The position numbers were made by a program, and so were the translations under genes. From Lasiosphaeria ovina (Eukaryota > Ascomycota > Sordariomycetes > Sordariales > Lasiosphaeriaceae): 64,000 nucleotides of DNA. Of this stretch, positions 28,968 to 40,409 are shown in pieces; within the stretch, counting starts at the first letter, position 1, and every line of letters starts with the position of its first letter. The DNA lies in assembly GCA_033439765.1 (NCBI GenBank), contig JAULSN010000005.1:1116001-1180000 (forward strand), given 5' to 3'. The notes beneath the pieces are model-generated. The model was given only the letters and a program-made list of their open reading frames with translations. It was not told the DNA's origin and did not search any database.

Positions 28968-30644
28968 GATAAATAGCAACGAATCATACGCCTTGAGTAG
29001 GATATGAGCTAATTATCTCGTAGGCTCACGATGTCTAGGCAGATGCGTCATATTACGAAGAGAGAAGAGAGCCGGGCTGAGGTTGAAATGCTTGGCGCTT
29101 TGAAAGGAAGATTCTTTCTCCGCCCCCTCCGCCCCCAAATCCAATCTCACACATAGCTACAGCTGCCCCGCAGCTGTCATATACACCTTTACAGGTCGTT
29201 ACCGATTTTGCGATCCTGATCGGAGGCGCGGGGAGTGCTGTAGACACCACCGCAGGTAGCCGGAGGCTTTGTTGAGTGTTCAGGTCGTTAATTACCTACA
29301 TCGTTCTACTACTAGCAATAAGTGCAACCCGAACAAATGGAGGTATTCCTACAGTGGGCCAATTGAGCAGCTTTTTTTTCTCGAAGCTGAGCTGGGACTG
29401 GTCTAAGCTGAGCAAAGGGGGTTTGAAAGGGAGTTTGCCTTGTTGGTACTTACTGTGTAGTTATTCTTATTTAAGCCTCGTACTCCATCAATTGCAACCT
29501 ATACTCCTGTAGTGCGGGTCCACCTTTCACTTCAGCATTGTGTGCGGGGCACCTAGTCTAGAGCTCCCGAGCAGGCCATCAGGCCGCCTTACCTTTGAGT
29601 GCGTCTCTTACTACTGTTAAAACGCCCCCATACCACACATAACCCTAACCCTAGTCACGGTCCAAGATTCTGCCATGTCGTAATTCACCATTTTTTTTTA
29701 CCGTAATATAACCTGGCCCATACCTTTCCACTGCAGCCAACCTTCGACTACTAAAAAACATCGTCAGCGCCGTTGATAGAGCCGTTGACGACCGTCAACG
29801 ACGTGGAATATAATCTGTTGCCTGCGAAGCCCTTACTCGAAGGTCCTTGCGGTTGCCGTACTGGAAGCAGCAGACTGGCACGACTACCTGCAAGACCGTG
29901 TTTCACTGAGCATGGCATGGGTATCGAATAAACTGGGAAGAAAACAAGGAATAAAAACAAAACGTTTACGTTGGTGTAGTATCCGGGTTTAACACTCGAC
30001 AGCTGCCTGGAACATAGAAAGCCCGGAAGCTTCAAACACGTCTACCACTCACGTCGCTTAGCAATGCGAATGCCCCATTGGAAAAAAAAATTTGTTCTAG
30101 GAGCAATGGTACCCGGTTTTTGTATCGCGAAAGGCGCGGCACGTATGCACGGACGCATTACCTAGGATCCGTACCTACACCGAAGAGACTTGCATGCGCC
30201 AACACGGAGCTAGCGATGGTGGTTGATGACCAACCAACAACTCGGAGTCATCCTGAGGCAGGCACTTGGAGTGGCAACAATTCCGACAGCGGTGCGGACC
30301 CAGACCCGATCCCTGTATTTTATGCATTTTCTTGTTGATCACGTTCACAATAAGCCTGGACAGGATAGCCGATGACGGAACCAAATTCAATTGCTTTACC
30401 AAAGCCTCAACTTGACAGTGGTACCACGTTTGCGAATTTTCCATGAGTAATAATACGCAGCGTATCTGGAACTAGAAATATGTAGGTATATAAGTGTCTA
30501 TGATGTGTGTTGAACATGTCATGCCAGCTCCTTGACTCTGTGTGCCTGAGATGATTAGGTTTACTCAGTGTCTTGAACTATTATTTTCATTCTTCAATAA
30601 TTGAACCAAATGCTCGGACCAGACCTAGACCCACTTCTAACCAA
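28968..30644. other. intergenic, 1.7 kb, no supported gene
   Basis: Short ORFs (29276-29512, 29751-30035, 30078-30338) have no motifs. Holds two copies of a telomere-like hexamer (aaccctaaccctag at ~29641-29654) and an aagctgagct...aagctgagcaaa motif near 29385-29420 that recurs elsewhere in the window. Confidence 0.4.
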
Positions 30645-32055
30645 ATGGCTTCATCAAATACCTCCACTGAGAGTTGTGCAGACTCCAAGATGACGTTGGC
30701 CGACGCCTCCCCTACATCAGACCAAATGGGCAAGCATGAATCAAACACCGCCCTCACGAGTGACTCAAAAACAAGCCTTCATCCCCCCGACGGGTTCCCG
30801 TCACCACCAGACGGCGGGCTGCGGGCATGGACGCAGGTTCTGGTGGGCCACCTGGTGTCGTTCAACAGCTGGGGCTACCTGAACTCGTTCGGGCTGTTTC
30901 AAGCGTACTACGCCACCACACTATCAGCGACCCCGTCGGCCATCAGCTGGATCGGCTCGGTGCAGATCCTGCTCAACTTCCTCGTGGGGTGCGTGTCGGG
31001 GCGCGCCCTCGACGCCGGCCACCTGCGCGCCACGCTGGCCCTCGGCATGCTGCTGCAGCTCGTCGGCATCTTCACCTCGTCCGTCGCCACCCAGTACTGG
31101 CACCTGCTGCTCGCCCAGGGCATCTGCAAAGGTCTTGGTGATGGCCTCATGTTCTGTCCCGCCGTCGCTGTCGTGCCCACGTATTTTACGACTAAGCGCG
31201 CCGCCGCCATGGCAATCGCCGCGGCTGGCACTGCAACTGGGGGTCTTGTCTTTCCGATCATCGCCCAGCAGCTCCAGCCGCGCATCGGCTTCGCCTGGAC
31301 TGTGAGGGTTATGGGGTTTGTTGTTGTCTTCAACTCGGTCCTCATCCTCCTGCTCGCGCGCGCACGCCTGCCGCCGAGAAAGGCCGGGCCCCTTCTCGAG
31401 TGGCGTGCCTTCAAGGAGCGTGGGTACACGCTTTTCTGTGTCGGCATGTTTTTGGTCTGGTGGGCTCTGTACTTTGCGTTTTTCTACGTAAGACTGCCTC
31501 CCCGAGTCTTCTGTTATTTGACGGATTCCCGAGTTAACGGCGTGGGTGCAAATGTGTCAGGTCAGCGCCTTTGCCAAGACGCACCTAGGCGTCGACACCT
31601 CAACATCGCTGACGCTGCTGCTCGTGTCCAACGCGGTCGGCGCGCCCGGCCGCATCGTCGCGGGGCTAGTCGCGGACCGGTACTTCGGGCCACTCAACGT
31701 CATGATCCCCGGCGTCTTCTGCGCGGCGGTGCTGATGTTTGCCTGGGCCGGCGTGCACTCGCTCGCCGCCTTCTACGTCTTCTGCGTGCTGTACGGCTTC
31801 TTCGCCGCCGTCGTCCAAACCCTCTTCACCTCGGCCTGCGCCAGCCTGACCCCCAACATGAACGCCAACGGCTCGCGCACGGGGATGTGCTTTGCAGTTG
31901 TCTCGTTCGCCGCTCTTACCGGCGCCCCCATCGGCGGCGCCCTCATCCAGCTCAACCACGGCAGCTACCTGTATGCCCAGATTTTCGGCGGGACTTCTTT
32001 GATGGCGGGCGCCGCGGCGCTCTTAGCCGCCAAGTTCTCCTACAAGCGGGCGTGA
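30645..32055 (+). CDS. MFS monocarboxylate-type transporter (445 aa, 2 exons)
   Basis: Model join(30645..31487,31561..32055). The first ATG after the TTTCTAACCAA leader gives MASSNTSTES. The donor is GTAAGA (31488) and the acceptor GTGTCAG (31560). A ~60-residue Ser/Thr/Asp-rich N-terminus precedes the MCT-family signature PPDGGLRAW and the first helix (VLVGHLVSFNSWGYLNSFGL). About twelve membrane helices follow, with AQGICKGLGDGLMFCPAVAV, FTTKRAAAMAIAAAGTATGG and, after the intron, GRIVAGLVADRYFGPLN. The length is normal for fungal MCT-like carriers. Likely a plasma-membrane transporter of small organic acids or similar; the substrate is not predictable. No secondary-metabolite cluster is visible around it. 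Confidence 0.9.
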
Positions 32056-33138
32056 GCGAGACCAGGTTCGGGACTTGAAATTGGCAGGGGCTTATGTCTG
32101 GATTATGGTTGGCAGGCAGGCAGGCAGGCAGGCAGGCAGAAGGATTAGATTAAACTGTGTTCAAATTCTTGGACGTCCGAACCCAACAAATTTTCTCAAA
32201 TGGCGAAATCCTTTGATCCAACCATTGCCACTGGATCCGGTAGTTGTGTGACGGGCGAGAAATCATGGGGGTACTGGGGTGCCCCAGGCAGGGACAAGCC
32301 CAGGCCAAGACGCCAAGCTTCGAGAACAATTCTCCCGGCTTCCAAACTTCCAGGCCGCGTGGGGCAACGGTCTACTAGTTCTGGGCGCCGCTTGTTTCAT
32401 TTCGACTTCTCCTGTGGGGCTTGTTTTGTCAAATCTGTTTTCCAAGACACGTGGCGCCCAGACACCCGTCTTTCTGGCCAACCGCATATCGTTGCCCATC
32501 CCAATAAGATCTGATGTGAGCAAGACATAATTAGAACCATGATATTATCCACATATAACCCCTACACCACGCCCGCCGACGCGGGCCTTCCATGTGGCGT
32601 GTCGCATTCCAGCCAGCGCCAAACCCGGAAGCAGCATCGACGGGACGAGGGTGTTCAGGGGCACGCTCAATTTCGTACAATTGCCAGGGGCATAGAATGG
32701 CGCGTATTGACGTCGTGCCGCCCGACGCTGCCTCGGTCGCCCTCTGAAGGGCGTGATGAACTGGGCTGCACTGAATCCGGCCGCCCGGTAATATGGCAAA
32801 ATCCAGGCTTGCAGACAGGCCGCCGGGGCCGCTCACGGGGGCGTTCTACGGCGCCTCTCATAGGCTGGCTAGGCCGGGTGATATGGGCAATCAAGTCCAG
32901 ATTGCTCTCCGCCAACGCCTTTGCAGCTATAGTTGGTGGCCGGCAAATCTCCATCCTGGCCAAGCCTGGGGTAATTGGCAGTGGCAGCTCTGCTCTTCCC
33001 CACTGATGTCAGGGTTGGTGTTTATAAGTGGGATGCGCCTGCGCCCGAGTCCGGAGACGAAAGCCAGCGTCCCCTTTTTTCGCCAACCCCTAGTCGACTT
33101 GTCAACAACCCCCCTGACGCCGCTCGCCACCACTCAAA
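32056..33138. other. intergenic; (GGCA)n microsatellite at 32111-32139
   Basis: Seven tandem GGCA units lie shortly after the MFS stop codon. ORFs between 32200 and 33006 overlap in opposite frames and have no motifs. The ~100 bases before 33139 (tataagtggg at ~33022) look like the promoter and 5' UTR of the DUF1996 gene. Confidence 0.45.
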
Positions 33139-34469
33139 ATGCACTGGACTGCTGTGCTTGCCTTCGCGGGCGCGGCCGACGCCGCGGCCACCATGCTGCG
33201 GTTCGGCTGCTCGCAGATCGTCATCGACCGCATCGACCCGCTGGTGAACCCGGACCAGCTGCCGTCGCCGCATCTGCACCAGGTCATCGGCGGCAACGCC
33301 TTCAACGTCAGCATGGCGCCGACCGACATCTCCGAGGTCGCCAGTTGCACCACGTGCAGCTACGCCGAGGACTTTTCCAACTACTGGACCGCCAACATGT
33401 ACTTCAAGGCCCGCAACGGCAGCTACAAGCGCGTGCCGCAGATCCCCAACCGGTATTGCCCCAGTATCACAACCACGCCCTCGACGCAAAACTAACCTGT
33501 CTATAGACTGCTCTTTGGCGACAAGTTCACGACCCAGACGTCGGGCGGCTTCGTTGTGTACTACGTGTCGCCCGGCAAGGGCGGCGTGACGGCGTTCAAG
33601 CCCGTGAGTCGACCACCCACTGATTGTCTAAACACTCTCACAACAAGACTGACGAGAACAACAGGGTTTCCGCATGCTTGTCGGCGACGCGGGGCAGCGC
33701 GCCAAGATCGGCAACGGCCGCAAGTCGCAGAGCTGCTTCCGCTGCTACTCGGGAGCCAACTTCAAGGGTGACGACGCGGCGCCGTGCGCCGACGCCCGGC
33801 TCGATACCGAAGCCCTCCCGGCCGGCGTGTGCTCGGGCATCCGCTCCAACATCCTGTACCCCACGTGAGTCCCCCCCACACGAACACCAACTTACAATCC
33901 CCCCCCTTCTAACACGATAATCCTACAGCTGCTGGGACGGCAAGAACCTCGACAGCCCGGACCACAAGTCGCACGTCGCGTACCCATCCGCGGGGCCACA
34001 AACCTTTACAGGGTCAAGCGTCGGTAACGGCTGCCCGTCCACGCACCCGGTCAAGATCCCGCAGATCATGCTCGAGATCGTGTGGGACACGACGCAGTTC
34101 AACAACAAGGCCGAGTGGCCGGCCGACGGGTCGCAGCCGTTCGTGCTCAGCACGGGCGACAACACGGGCTACGGGCAGCACGGCGACTACGTGTTCGGGT
34201 GGAAGGGCGACTCGCTGCAGCGCGCCATGGACGCCGGGTGTACCGGGGCCAGCTGCACCGGGCTCAAGACCCAGGAGGTCGCGCAGGCGAATAAGTGCAA
34301 GGTGCCTGGGCGGGTCAATGAGAAGTGGGAGGGCTGTGAGTATTCCTTTTCTCGTTTTCTTTTCTTTTCTTTTCTTGACTTGACTGCTGTGTGCATTCTG
34401 TGTACTGGTTTACTGACGAGATATTTGGTAGGGCTCGACAAGCTCCCCGGCGACCCGAGCGGCATGTAG
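33139..34469 (+). CDS. secreted DUF1996-domain protein (351 aa, 5 exons)
   Basis: Model join(33139..33452,33507..33603,33665..33864,33929..34335,34432..34469), all phases consistent. Residues 1-17 form a signal peptide (MHWTAVLAFAGAADAAA). The DUF1996 pattern follows: MLRFGCSQIVIDRIDPLVNP, PSPHLHQVIGGNAFN, CTTCSYAEDFSNYWTANMYF, GFRMLVGDAG, LYPTCWDGKNLDSPDHKSHV, QIMLEIVWDTTQFN, YGQHGDYVFGWKGDSLQRAM, and a cysteine-rich end. The usual length is 330-400 aa, so the gene looks complete. DUF1996 proteins are secreted, often co-expressed with carbohydrate-active enzymes, and sometimes carry WSC domains; this one has none. Molecular function unknown. Intron 4 contains a TTTTC tandem repeat. Confidence 0.92.
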
Positions 34470-35859
34470 GATGGTCGGCGGCTGCTGGGTGGGATAGAGG
34501 GACGCATGTAGACTACGGGTAGAATGGCGCAGGGATTTTGTGGTGGGACTATTGGCGGTGGTCATTTGTTGGCGATGCATGTTCGCTGTTGTCCTCCTAG
34601 AGCCGGTTGCACCACGTAATTAGTTGTGGAAAACATATTGAGAACTCCGTCTTCCAAACTCCCCGTGCCGTGGAATGTCCGTTTCCACCACGAAAACTGG
34701 AACAGCCATTGCATGACCTCAAAACCGTTAAAGAGGATTTCCATTTCCTCCTTCGGAGCTGAGCAGTAGCCACCTTAAGCTGAGCTAGGCTGAGTAAGAG
34801 GTCATTTTTTGGGCTACCCCGGCTATATTTGCCGTGGTCTGTGATAAAGTGTGGTCTTCTCTATGTTTAGAGGCTCCGATTCATGATCAAGCTTCTCGTA
34901 ATTGATAAGGCATTCCCAATCATCAAAACTCGCGAATATATCGTCATCTAAGCCAAGGTCGCCGAAAATGTAATAATCTAAATTCTCGTCTAGGTTCTGA
35001 GAGGCGTCGAAGTTATCGCTTAGGAAGTCGGATAGCGTATCTATAGTATCTAACGATAAAAACACTAACTTAGAAGGTTAGCTATAAAGTGGAGCCTGAG
35101 CCGAACTTCACTCAATACTAAGGAATTATCACCACACTATATTTAGACACATTTTACAGCCTCATTTGGAAGATTCTAGCCTGAGGGGTTGTGTGGCTAG
35201 GCTAGGAGGGATCAGGCCGGAACCCGGCCTAATGCCCCCGAGCCGAGGCATAAGTGGATATGGGATCCACCAGTCCAGGCCATCATTTCCACATACATAT
35301 TCCGCTGTGGTCCAGATAGCTAGTCTTCGTGCAAGCAATCCAGTCGACACTTTCCTACCCACAGTATGTTCCTCGGTGCCTCAGTTCGAGTTGGCCAAGC
35401 CCCGTAGATCGTAAATGTAGAGGCGATATCGCTATCACCCATCCGTCGTGAACATGCCCAGCGGCGGGTTCTGTTTGTAATAATGAACGGATGGATGCCA
35501 AAGACGAGATTCCATGCTGCTCCATAAGCGCAATACCATGGGTACTATTATTACTGCTGAAAATTTCGGTCAGCTGGATGGTCAGGCCATCTATGGGCAA
35601 GGTGAGTGCACCGGAGTGTTTGGGGCATTTGCGTGCTGGCGAAAATTTGGTCTTGTCAAGAGGGAGATCAAATTACAACCAACTAAGGTGACATTGACTC
35701 AAGCAATACCACGAAACCCCAAAACCCTTGAGCCTGGATACAGTACTCGATATCTAGTTCTAGGTAGATTGTCCTGAAACTCCCTTACGTAGAATACTTT
35801 TTCCTGAATACCAATGTCACCGCGGTCCCTGTTCCCGGAGAAAATTCACTCTGTATCCC
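34470..35859. other. AT-rich accessory DNA with a short acidic ORF
   Basis: About 34780-35150 is AT-rich and TpA-rich. A minus-strand 80-codon ORF (34823-35065) encodes an Asp/Leu-rich acidic peptide (DTIDTLSDFLSDNFDASQN) of unknown nature, possibly the end of a RIP-affected element. Nothing was recognised in 35150-35859. Confidence 0.35.
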
Positions 35860-36465
35860 TCAGTCTGAGCCCTCAGACTCTGAATCAGTGGCAGGTGCCA
35901 TCAATGCCCCCACAAGGGACTTCGCTTCCTCGACATCGTCTTCCTTGTAGAACTTGAGCCCGAAGCTGATCAAGAAGGTTTCAGAACTGCCCCAGCCGCG
36001 CTGCATAAAGGACACCTCCTCTGAAGTGAAGTTGGCACCAGCCAAGACACCGTCCACCATGCTAGGTGCGGCATCGGATGTGTCGAGTCCCTTGTCCCCA
36101 TCAGACTCTTCGTCGCCGTCCTTGTCCTCCATAACCTCGTCCTCATCCGCGTCGTGCCCCATCAAGGTCCGCGCCATGGCTCTGCCATCCTCGCGGTCCT
36201 CTTCCTTGTGGATGCTCAGGCCATGGATCAGCAGGAAGTGGTATTCGTCGCCGAAATTCTGCTGGAGCCAGTGCCACGGCGCAGTCTCGATGAACTTAGC
36301 TCGGCGTGCCAAGCTGGCCAGCTCCCCGAGGTATGCAAGTGGACCGCGACGCTGGAAACTTTGATCGCATGTGCTGCTGTTTGGAAGAGGTTTGACAGCA
36401 AAAACAAGGGGCAGACTTTGATGGCTTGGGAATGCGCCAGTACGGGGTAACCAAAAGACTGGCAC
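35860..36465 (-). CDS. acidic hypothetical protein with duplicated motif, 5' end uncertain
   Basis: Open frame ending at TGA (35860-35862). There is no ATG in the conserved-looking part upstream of MARTLMG, so the true start is either in an unidentified upstream exon or lost. After an aromatic-rich segment (RRAKFIETAPWHWLQQNFGD), two related blocks occur: FLLIHGLSIHKEEDREDGRA followed by RTLMG, and FLISFGLKFYKEDDVEEAKS followed by VGALM. They are separated by a highly acidic linker (DEDEVMEDKDGDEESDGDKG). The pattern suggests an internal duplication of a helix-forming unit. No family was recognised; the role is unknown. Confidence 0.45.
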   Translation of the reverse strand: MPVFWLPRTGAFPSHQSLPLVFAVKPLPNSSTCDQSFQRRGPLAYLGELASLARRAKFIETAPWHWLQQNFGDEYHFLLIHGLSIHKEEDREDGRAMARTLMGHDADEDEVMEDKDGDEESDGDKGLDTSDAAPSMVDGVLAGANFTSEEVSFMQRGWGSSETFLISFGLKFYKEDDVEEAKSLVGALMAPATDSESEGSD

Positions 36466-36904
36466 CTTCTTATCTTATATCATTGCGCCGCGTCAGAGAA
36501 AACTTTCTTCTAGACTAGCAGGTTACTCGCTAATCACCCCAACACCATCTTGTTCACCGAATCCCTCCTTTGCGTATTGCAAGCCGGCCGACTCTCCAGC
36601 CCCGGCCCACAAGACCTCGATCTTGAAAGAGGGCCCCTAAGGACGATAGGCTGCCCTCACCGCCAGAGGGCAAGCCCCGAGCCGCAACCGTATCGTCCGA
36701 AGTCAGGACCGTTAATCCGTGAAAAGGCTGAGGTGCATGGGGCGAGTTGAAACCGTTCATTAGCAGAGGAGTGCCTAACTGCCCTTCGCCCGCGGCCACT
36801 CGATGATCGGCGCCTTTGGAATGGCGTTGGGAGAGCGAGGAAGAGTGAAAAGGTTGTTGTTTTCTCGGCTTGCCGATTGCTTGCGCCGTGATCTTGTTGG
36901 CAGC
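36466..36904. other. no supported gene
   Basis: Overlapping short ORFs on both strands without motifs, lying between the acidic ORF and the GH55-like relic. Confidence 0.3.
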
Positions 36905-37226
36905 CTGTGTCCGACGTAATCACAGGAACACTTCTCGAGCTGGAGTTTGGTGCCGGCGTATCCGCCGATGCGGGGATGCATCACCCATAGGGCGGCGGCA
37001 CCGGGTTCGCTGCCGGCGATGTTCCATTCCATCATGATGGCGCCGGGCTAGGGGCGGGCGGTGCTGAAGATGAGGTCTGACATCTCCACGTTGCCCTTGT
37101 CCAGCACCGGCACTGCAGTTGTTGACCTTTATGAAGATGGCGGTCCGGCAGTGGTTGAAGGCCTTGTTGCGCGTCGTGGAACTGCTGGTTGGCGAAGAAG
37201 GCGCCATAGTTGCCGCCGTTAGACAT
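36905..37226 (-). pseudogene. relic of a GH55-type exo-beta-1,3-glucanase (pectate-lyase-like fold)
   Basis: Minus-strand segments in at least two frames: NGGNYGAFFANQQFHDAQQG at 37226 downward, then a frame change, then MMEWNIAGSEPGAAALW and RIGGYAGTKLQLEKC. These match, in the same order, the GH55 motifs NYGAF-x-x-NQQF, (M/L)(M/Q)EWN(I/V)-x(4)-PGAA-x-LW and (V/R)RIGG-x-x-GT. The sections before and after are missing, and the middle (normally FxxNWNW...VxxxNCxxG) is frameshifted. It is a short fragment of a wall-degrading glucanase gene, not a functional gene. Confidence 0.6.
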
Positions 37227-38460
37227 GAAACCGGCTTTTCATCCAGAATGGATCACTACCCGGAACACCTACTCCAAGAGGCTGACAAGCGCCAACGGCT
37301 TATCTGTGCTTTGGACGCTGACTCGGGCGCCCGTTGCAATACCGTCTTCAAGGGGTACCGCAGGTACTTCACCTTGATGCAGCATATAAAAGTGAAAAAG
37401 CGACGCCGCAATGGCACGCCTGTCCGACCGACAGAAATGACCACTGCACCAAAGTGACGCCGTACTTGCAGCCATGGCCAGCACTCTTCCGTTCCATCAG
37501 CACCTCGAAGGGAAATGGCAGACAATGATTCTGGTGATGGAGTGTATTCTATTCCTCTACTTTGCCAGAACCTACAGAAAAGAAAACAAGCGAGAGATAA
37601 AGAGAGATCTATAACACTGAATCCAACACTGAAATCCAACAATGAAATCCAACACACGACTCTCGCTACTACTGTCTCTGACGCTGTCTCCGCCCTGCCA
37701 AAGCTGCTTCTCCTGTTGTGGCTACTGCTGCTGCTGCTGCTGCTGCTCCTGCTGACTGGGTTGCGTCTCGAGAGAGGGGTGGTATCTGGAGTTGGCGAAC
37801 TTGGGTGTCCCATTCGGTGTGAAGCCCTTGGACGGGCCGTGGTGAACAACGTCAAAGTTGCTTGGATCTCCGTGTGTCCAGACACTCCTTACGGCACCTG
37901 GTGGTCCTTCGCTCCAAGGCTCGTTTTTGCCAGGGATAAGCGGCTGGTGCTCCCATCCCGTCTTACTATTCCGTTTTGTAGATCCAGGCGTCGATAGGTT
38001 AACCTCATTACCGTTGTTCCGGAAGTCAGAGGGATACCTAGCCTTCGCTTCGCCTTCCCCTTTGTGAGCTCTTGCAATGCCGTCAATGATTGCTGCCGTC
38101 TCGCCTCATGAGCGTACATCCAGGACTTGGCACCTGGGATCTTGCTATCATGTGGAACCCCATTAAAGGAGTACTAAGCAATAGTCAGCATTACCCTAAA
38201 AAAGGGACTCGGTGGTTCGTACAAAGGACGACTCCGTTGGGGCCCGGCGGGTGTTGGATGTGCCTTGGTTGTTGGAAGACATTGGAGGTAGCAAAGCAGT
38301 GCAGACGGCCACGACAGAGCAACGCAGAAGACTAAGCACAACGAGCAAACGAAGGGTTTGGAACGAAAGCAAGGCGAGAGCGGATCGAGGTGTGATGTGA
38401 GCTGTGAAGCTGCGTTGGATTTCCCATCTCTGGCCATGTCCGGTTTTTATGTTGGACACA
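37227..38460. other. no supported gene; CTG-type trinucleotide run
   Basis: About 37720-37755 carries a (GCT/CTG)n run that creates Leu or Ser homopolymers in shadow ORFs. The ORFs at 37256-37885, 37515-37997 and 38090-38437 overlap each other and have no motifs. Confidence 0.4.
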
Positions 38461-38950
38461 CCGTCAGGGCATGGCCCATCGAGGGGGCCGATTAGGCGAG
38501 GGCAAAGAGCAGAGAGCTGTCCGACCACGTCGGAGAAGATCTGGTGGTCAGTACCATGTTTCGTAGTGTCTCGACGATAGTGACCAGGGGGTCAACAAAG
38601 AACGGGCCCTGACGGCCGCCTCACGCTGCCCACTTGAAACACGCAGCCCACCACAGCGAGCCGTCTGCCACCGTCAGGGCATGGCCCATCGAAGGGAACA
38701 ATTGGGTGAGAAAAAAGCTAGGGAGCTGTCCGTCCACGTCGGAGAAGATGCGGTGGTCAGTGCCATGTTTCGTGGCGTCTAGGCAGTAGTGGCCAGGGGG
38801 AGATCACAAAGAACGGTCCTGACAGCTGCCTCACGCTGCCCACCCGAAACACCCAGCCCACGGCAGCGAGCAGCCTGCCTGTAGGGCATGGTCCGTCGAA
38901 GGGCGAATTGCAAAGAGCTGTTGCCCATCTGGTGGTCAACAAAGAACGGT
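38461..38950. repeat. 210-bp direct tandem repeat, two full copies plus a partial third
   Basis: Copy 1 is 38461-38670 and copy 2 is 38671-38880. Both begin ccgtcagggcatggcccatc and share further blocks in the same order: cacgtcggagaagat, ccatgtttcgt, ccaggggg, cacaaagaacgg-like, gcctcacgctgccca, cacagcga/ggcagcga. A third partial copy (38881-38950) begins agggcatggtccgtcgaagg and ends tggtggtcaacaaagaacgg. By eye, identity between copies is roughly 80 percent. No open frame spans the unit. Weaker echoes continue to ~39265. Confidence 0.85.
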
Positions 38951-39018
38951 AGCTTCATGGTCGGCTCCATCACGGTACGATAGCCCTGTGGCGTTGCTTG
39001 TAATGGTGGTGTTGCTTG

Positions 39019-39072
39019 TGGTGTTGTTGGTGTGATGTTGCTCGTGGTGTTGTTGGTGTGATGTTGCTCGTG
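39019..39072. repeat. GT-rich 26-27-bp minisatellite
   Basis: Two near-perfect tandem copies of a unit reading ggtgttgttggtgtgatgtt followed by gctcgt, inside a longer TGT-rich tract (38990-39100). Confidence 0.7.
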
Positions 39073-39401
39073 GCATGTTGCACGTGTTGTTGTTGATCAT
39101 GGTCGGAAAGTCGTGGATGGGTGGGCCGTCAGTAGAACAAAGAGCTACAATGCCATGTCACCGCTAGCGGAGCAAGCAGCCTGCCAGAGAGGCGGTTATG
39201 TCTTTATAAGGTTCACGTTTGCCAGAAGAGGGTAAGCGGCCGTAGGGCTATGGTCCCCGGTTGAGAACAAAGAAGGCCGCTTATTTATTAGACTCGTCCC
39301 CATCCAGACTCTCCTTTACGTTTGTTACATCCCATCCATCATTCTAGACTCTCCTCTGGACTTGTTACATCAGACCATCATCTCCTCTTCCCAGAGTAGG
39401 A

Positions 39402-40409
39402 ATGGACGCAGTGGACTTGAGCGTGGCAGAAGCCGAGGCTGCTGCACAGCAGAGCAAGGGAACAGCGAATGGAGCTGAATATGCCAACATCTTCTTCTCT
39501 TTTCGGGACCTTCTTACCGCCGCCGGAGACGACAATAACGATAACACTGTGGAAACAACAGCAACAGCTATCGCCAACTTCATCAGAGAGGGCGCCCGGC
39601 AGGTGAGCGTACCTAGGGATGACTGCTTTCTCAGTTGCTGCTGGGAAAACATGATGACCATGATATATGGGATCCCGCCCAACCACCCCTGGCATACCAT
39701 CTTTGTTCGTACCATCCACATACTCTATGGGTTAGTCGACGAGCCCATATACTCGCAAACCGACTGGGCACACTATACGTGGGACGAGCTTGGTAGCCTG
39801 CAGTATCACTTCTGGGACTTTTGGGACGGCATGAGTATGTTTTTCCGTCGGAGCCTTCTAACCCTTCCGCTGCGTATATAACATCTTCGGCTGACTTTTT
39901 CCCCAGTGCCGTGTTGCTACATTGTGACAGAAAAACGCGAAAACCCTGAGGCACATGAGGAGGTGGCAAGATGGAAGTGCTGGACTTCCTTATTTGCGCA
40001 GATGCCTAGGGACATCGCCATCCCCTATTATGCCTTACGGGCTATCCAACCCCTTGAGTCACCAATAACAGCAGTGTGCCTAATAGAGGCCGAGTGTGAC
40101 CTTTGGACGGCTTGCGAGTGGCTTATCCATAACGCGTACACGGCGCTGGAATGCCTACGATATCATGCTATACATAAGGAAGGAAGGGCGCTGCTTATGG
40201 GCGAGATGTATCGTAAGGATGTGGGCGACCCGTGCAGCTTGAAGCGCTGGTACTGGTGGAAGCACCGCCTGGAAGAGCTTGCTGCTGACGTCGACACGGA
40301 GGCGAAACAGCGCGTGGCTAAGGCGCTTGCGAGCATGGAGGCGGCCGAGGCCCAACCCAGCGAAGTGGAAGAAAAGGAGAAGAGAGAGGAAAAAGGGGGG
40401 AGACGATAA
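39402..40409 (+). CDS. DUF3632-like fungal protein (311 aa, 2 exons)
   Basis: Model join(39402..39834,39907..40409), donor GTATGT at 39835 and acceptor CCCCAG at 39906, phases consistent. The protein is soluble and helix-rich with many Trp residues: WDELGSLQYHFWDFWDGM, EEVARWKCWTSLFAQM, a long helical middle (CLIEAECDLWTACEWLIHNA), and RWYWWKHRLEELAADV near the end. A Lys/Glu-rich tail closes it. The spacing of W-x-x-(L/F)-x-x-F...RW-x-(F/Y)W-x-x-(R/K)(L/F) resembles the DUF3632 family of small fungal proteins, which has no known function. It lies just downstream of the 210-bp repeats, in otherwise gene-poor DNA, and appears undamaged. Confidence 0.65.

Noticed and set aside
29641..29654. Telomere-like sequence aaccctaaccctag
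   Set aside because: Only two hexamer units; too short to claim an interstitial telomere or chromosome end.
37515..37997. 160-codon ORF with a poly-Leu run
   Set aside because: The Leu run comes from a CTG microsatellite; no flanking support for a gene.
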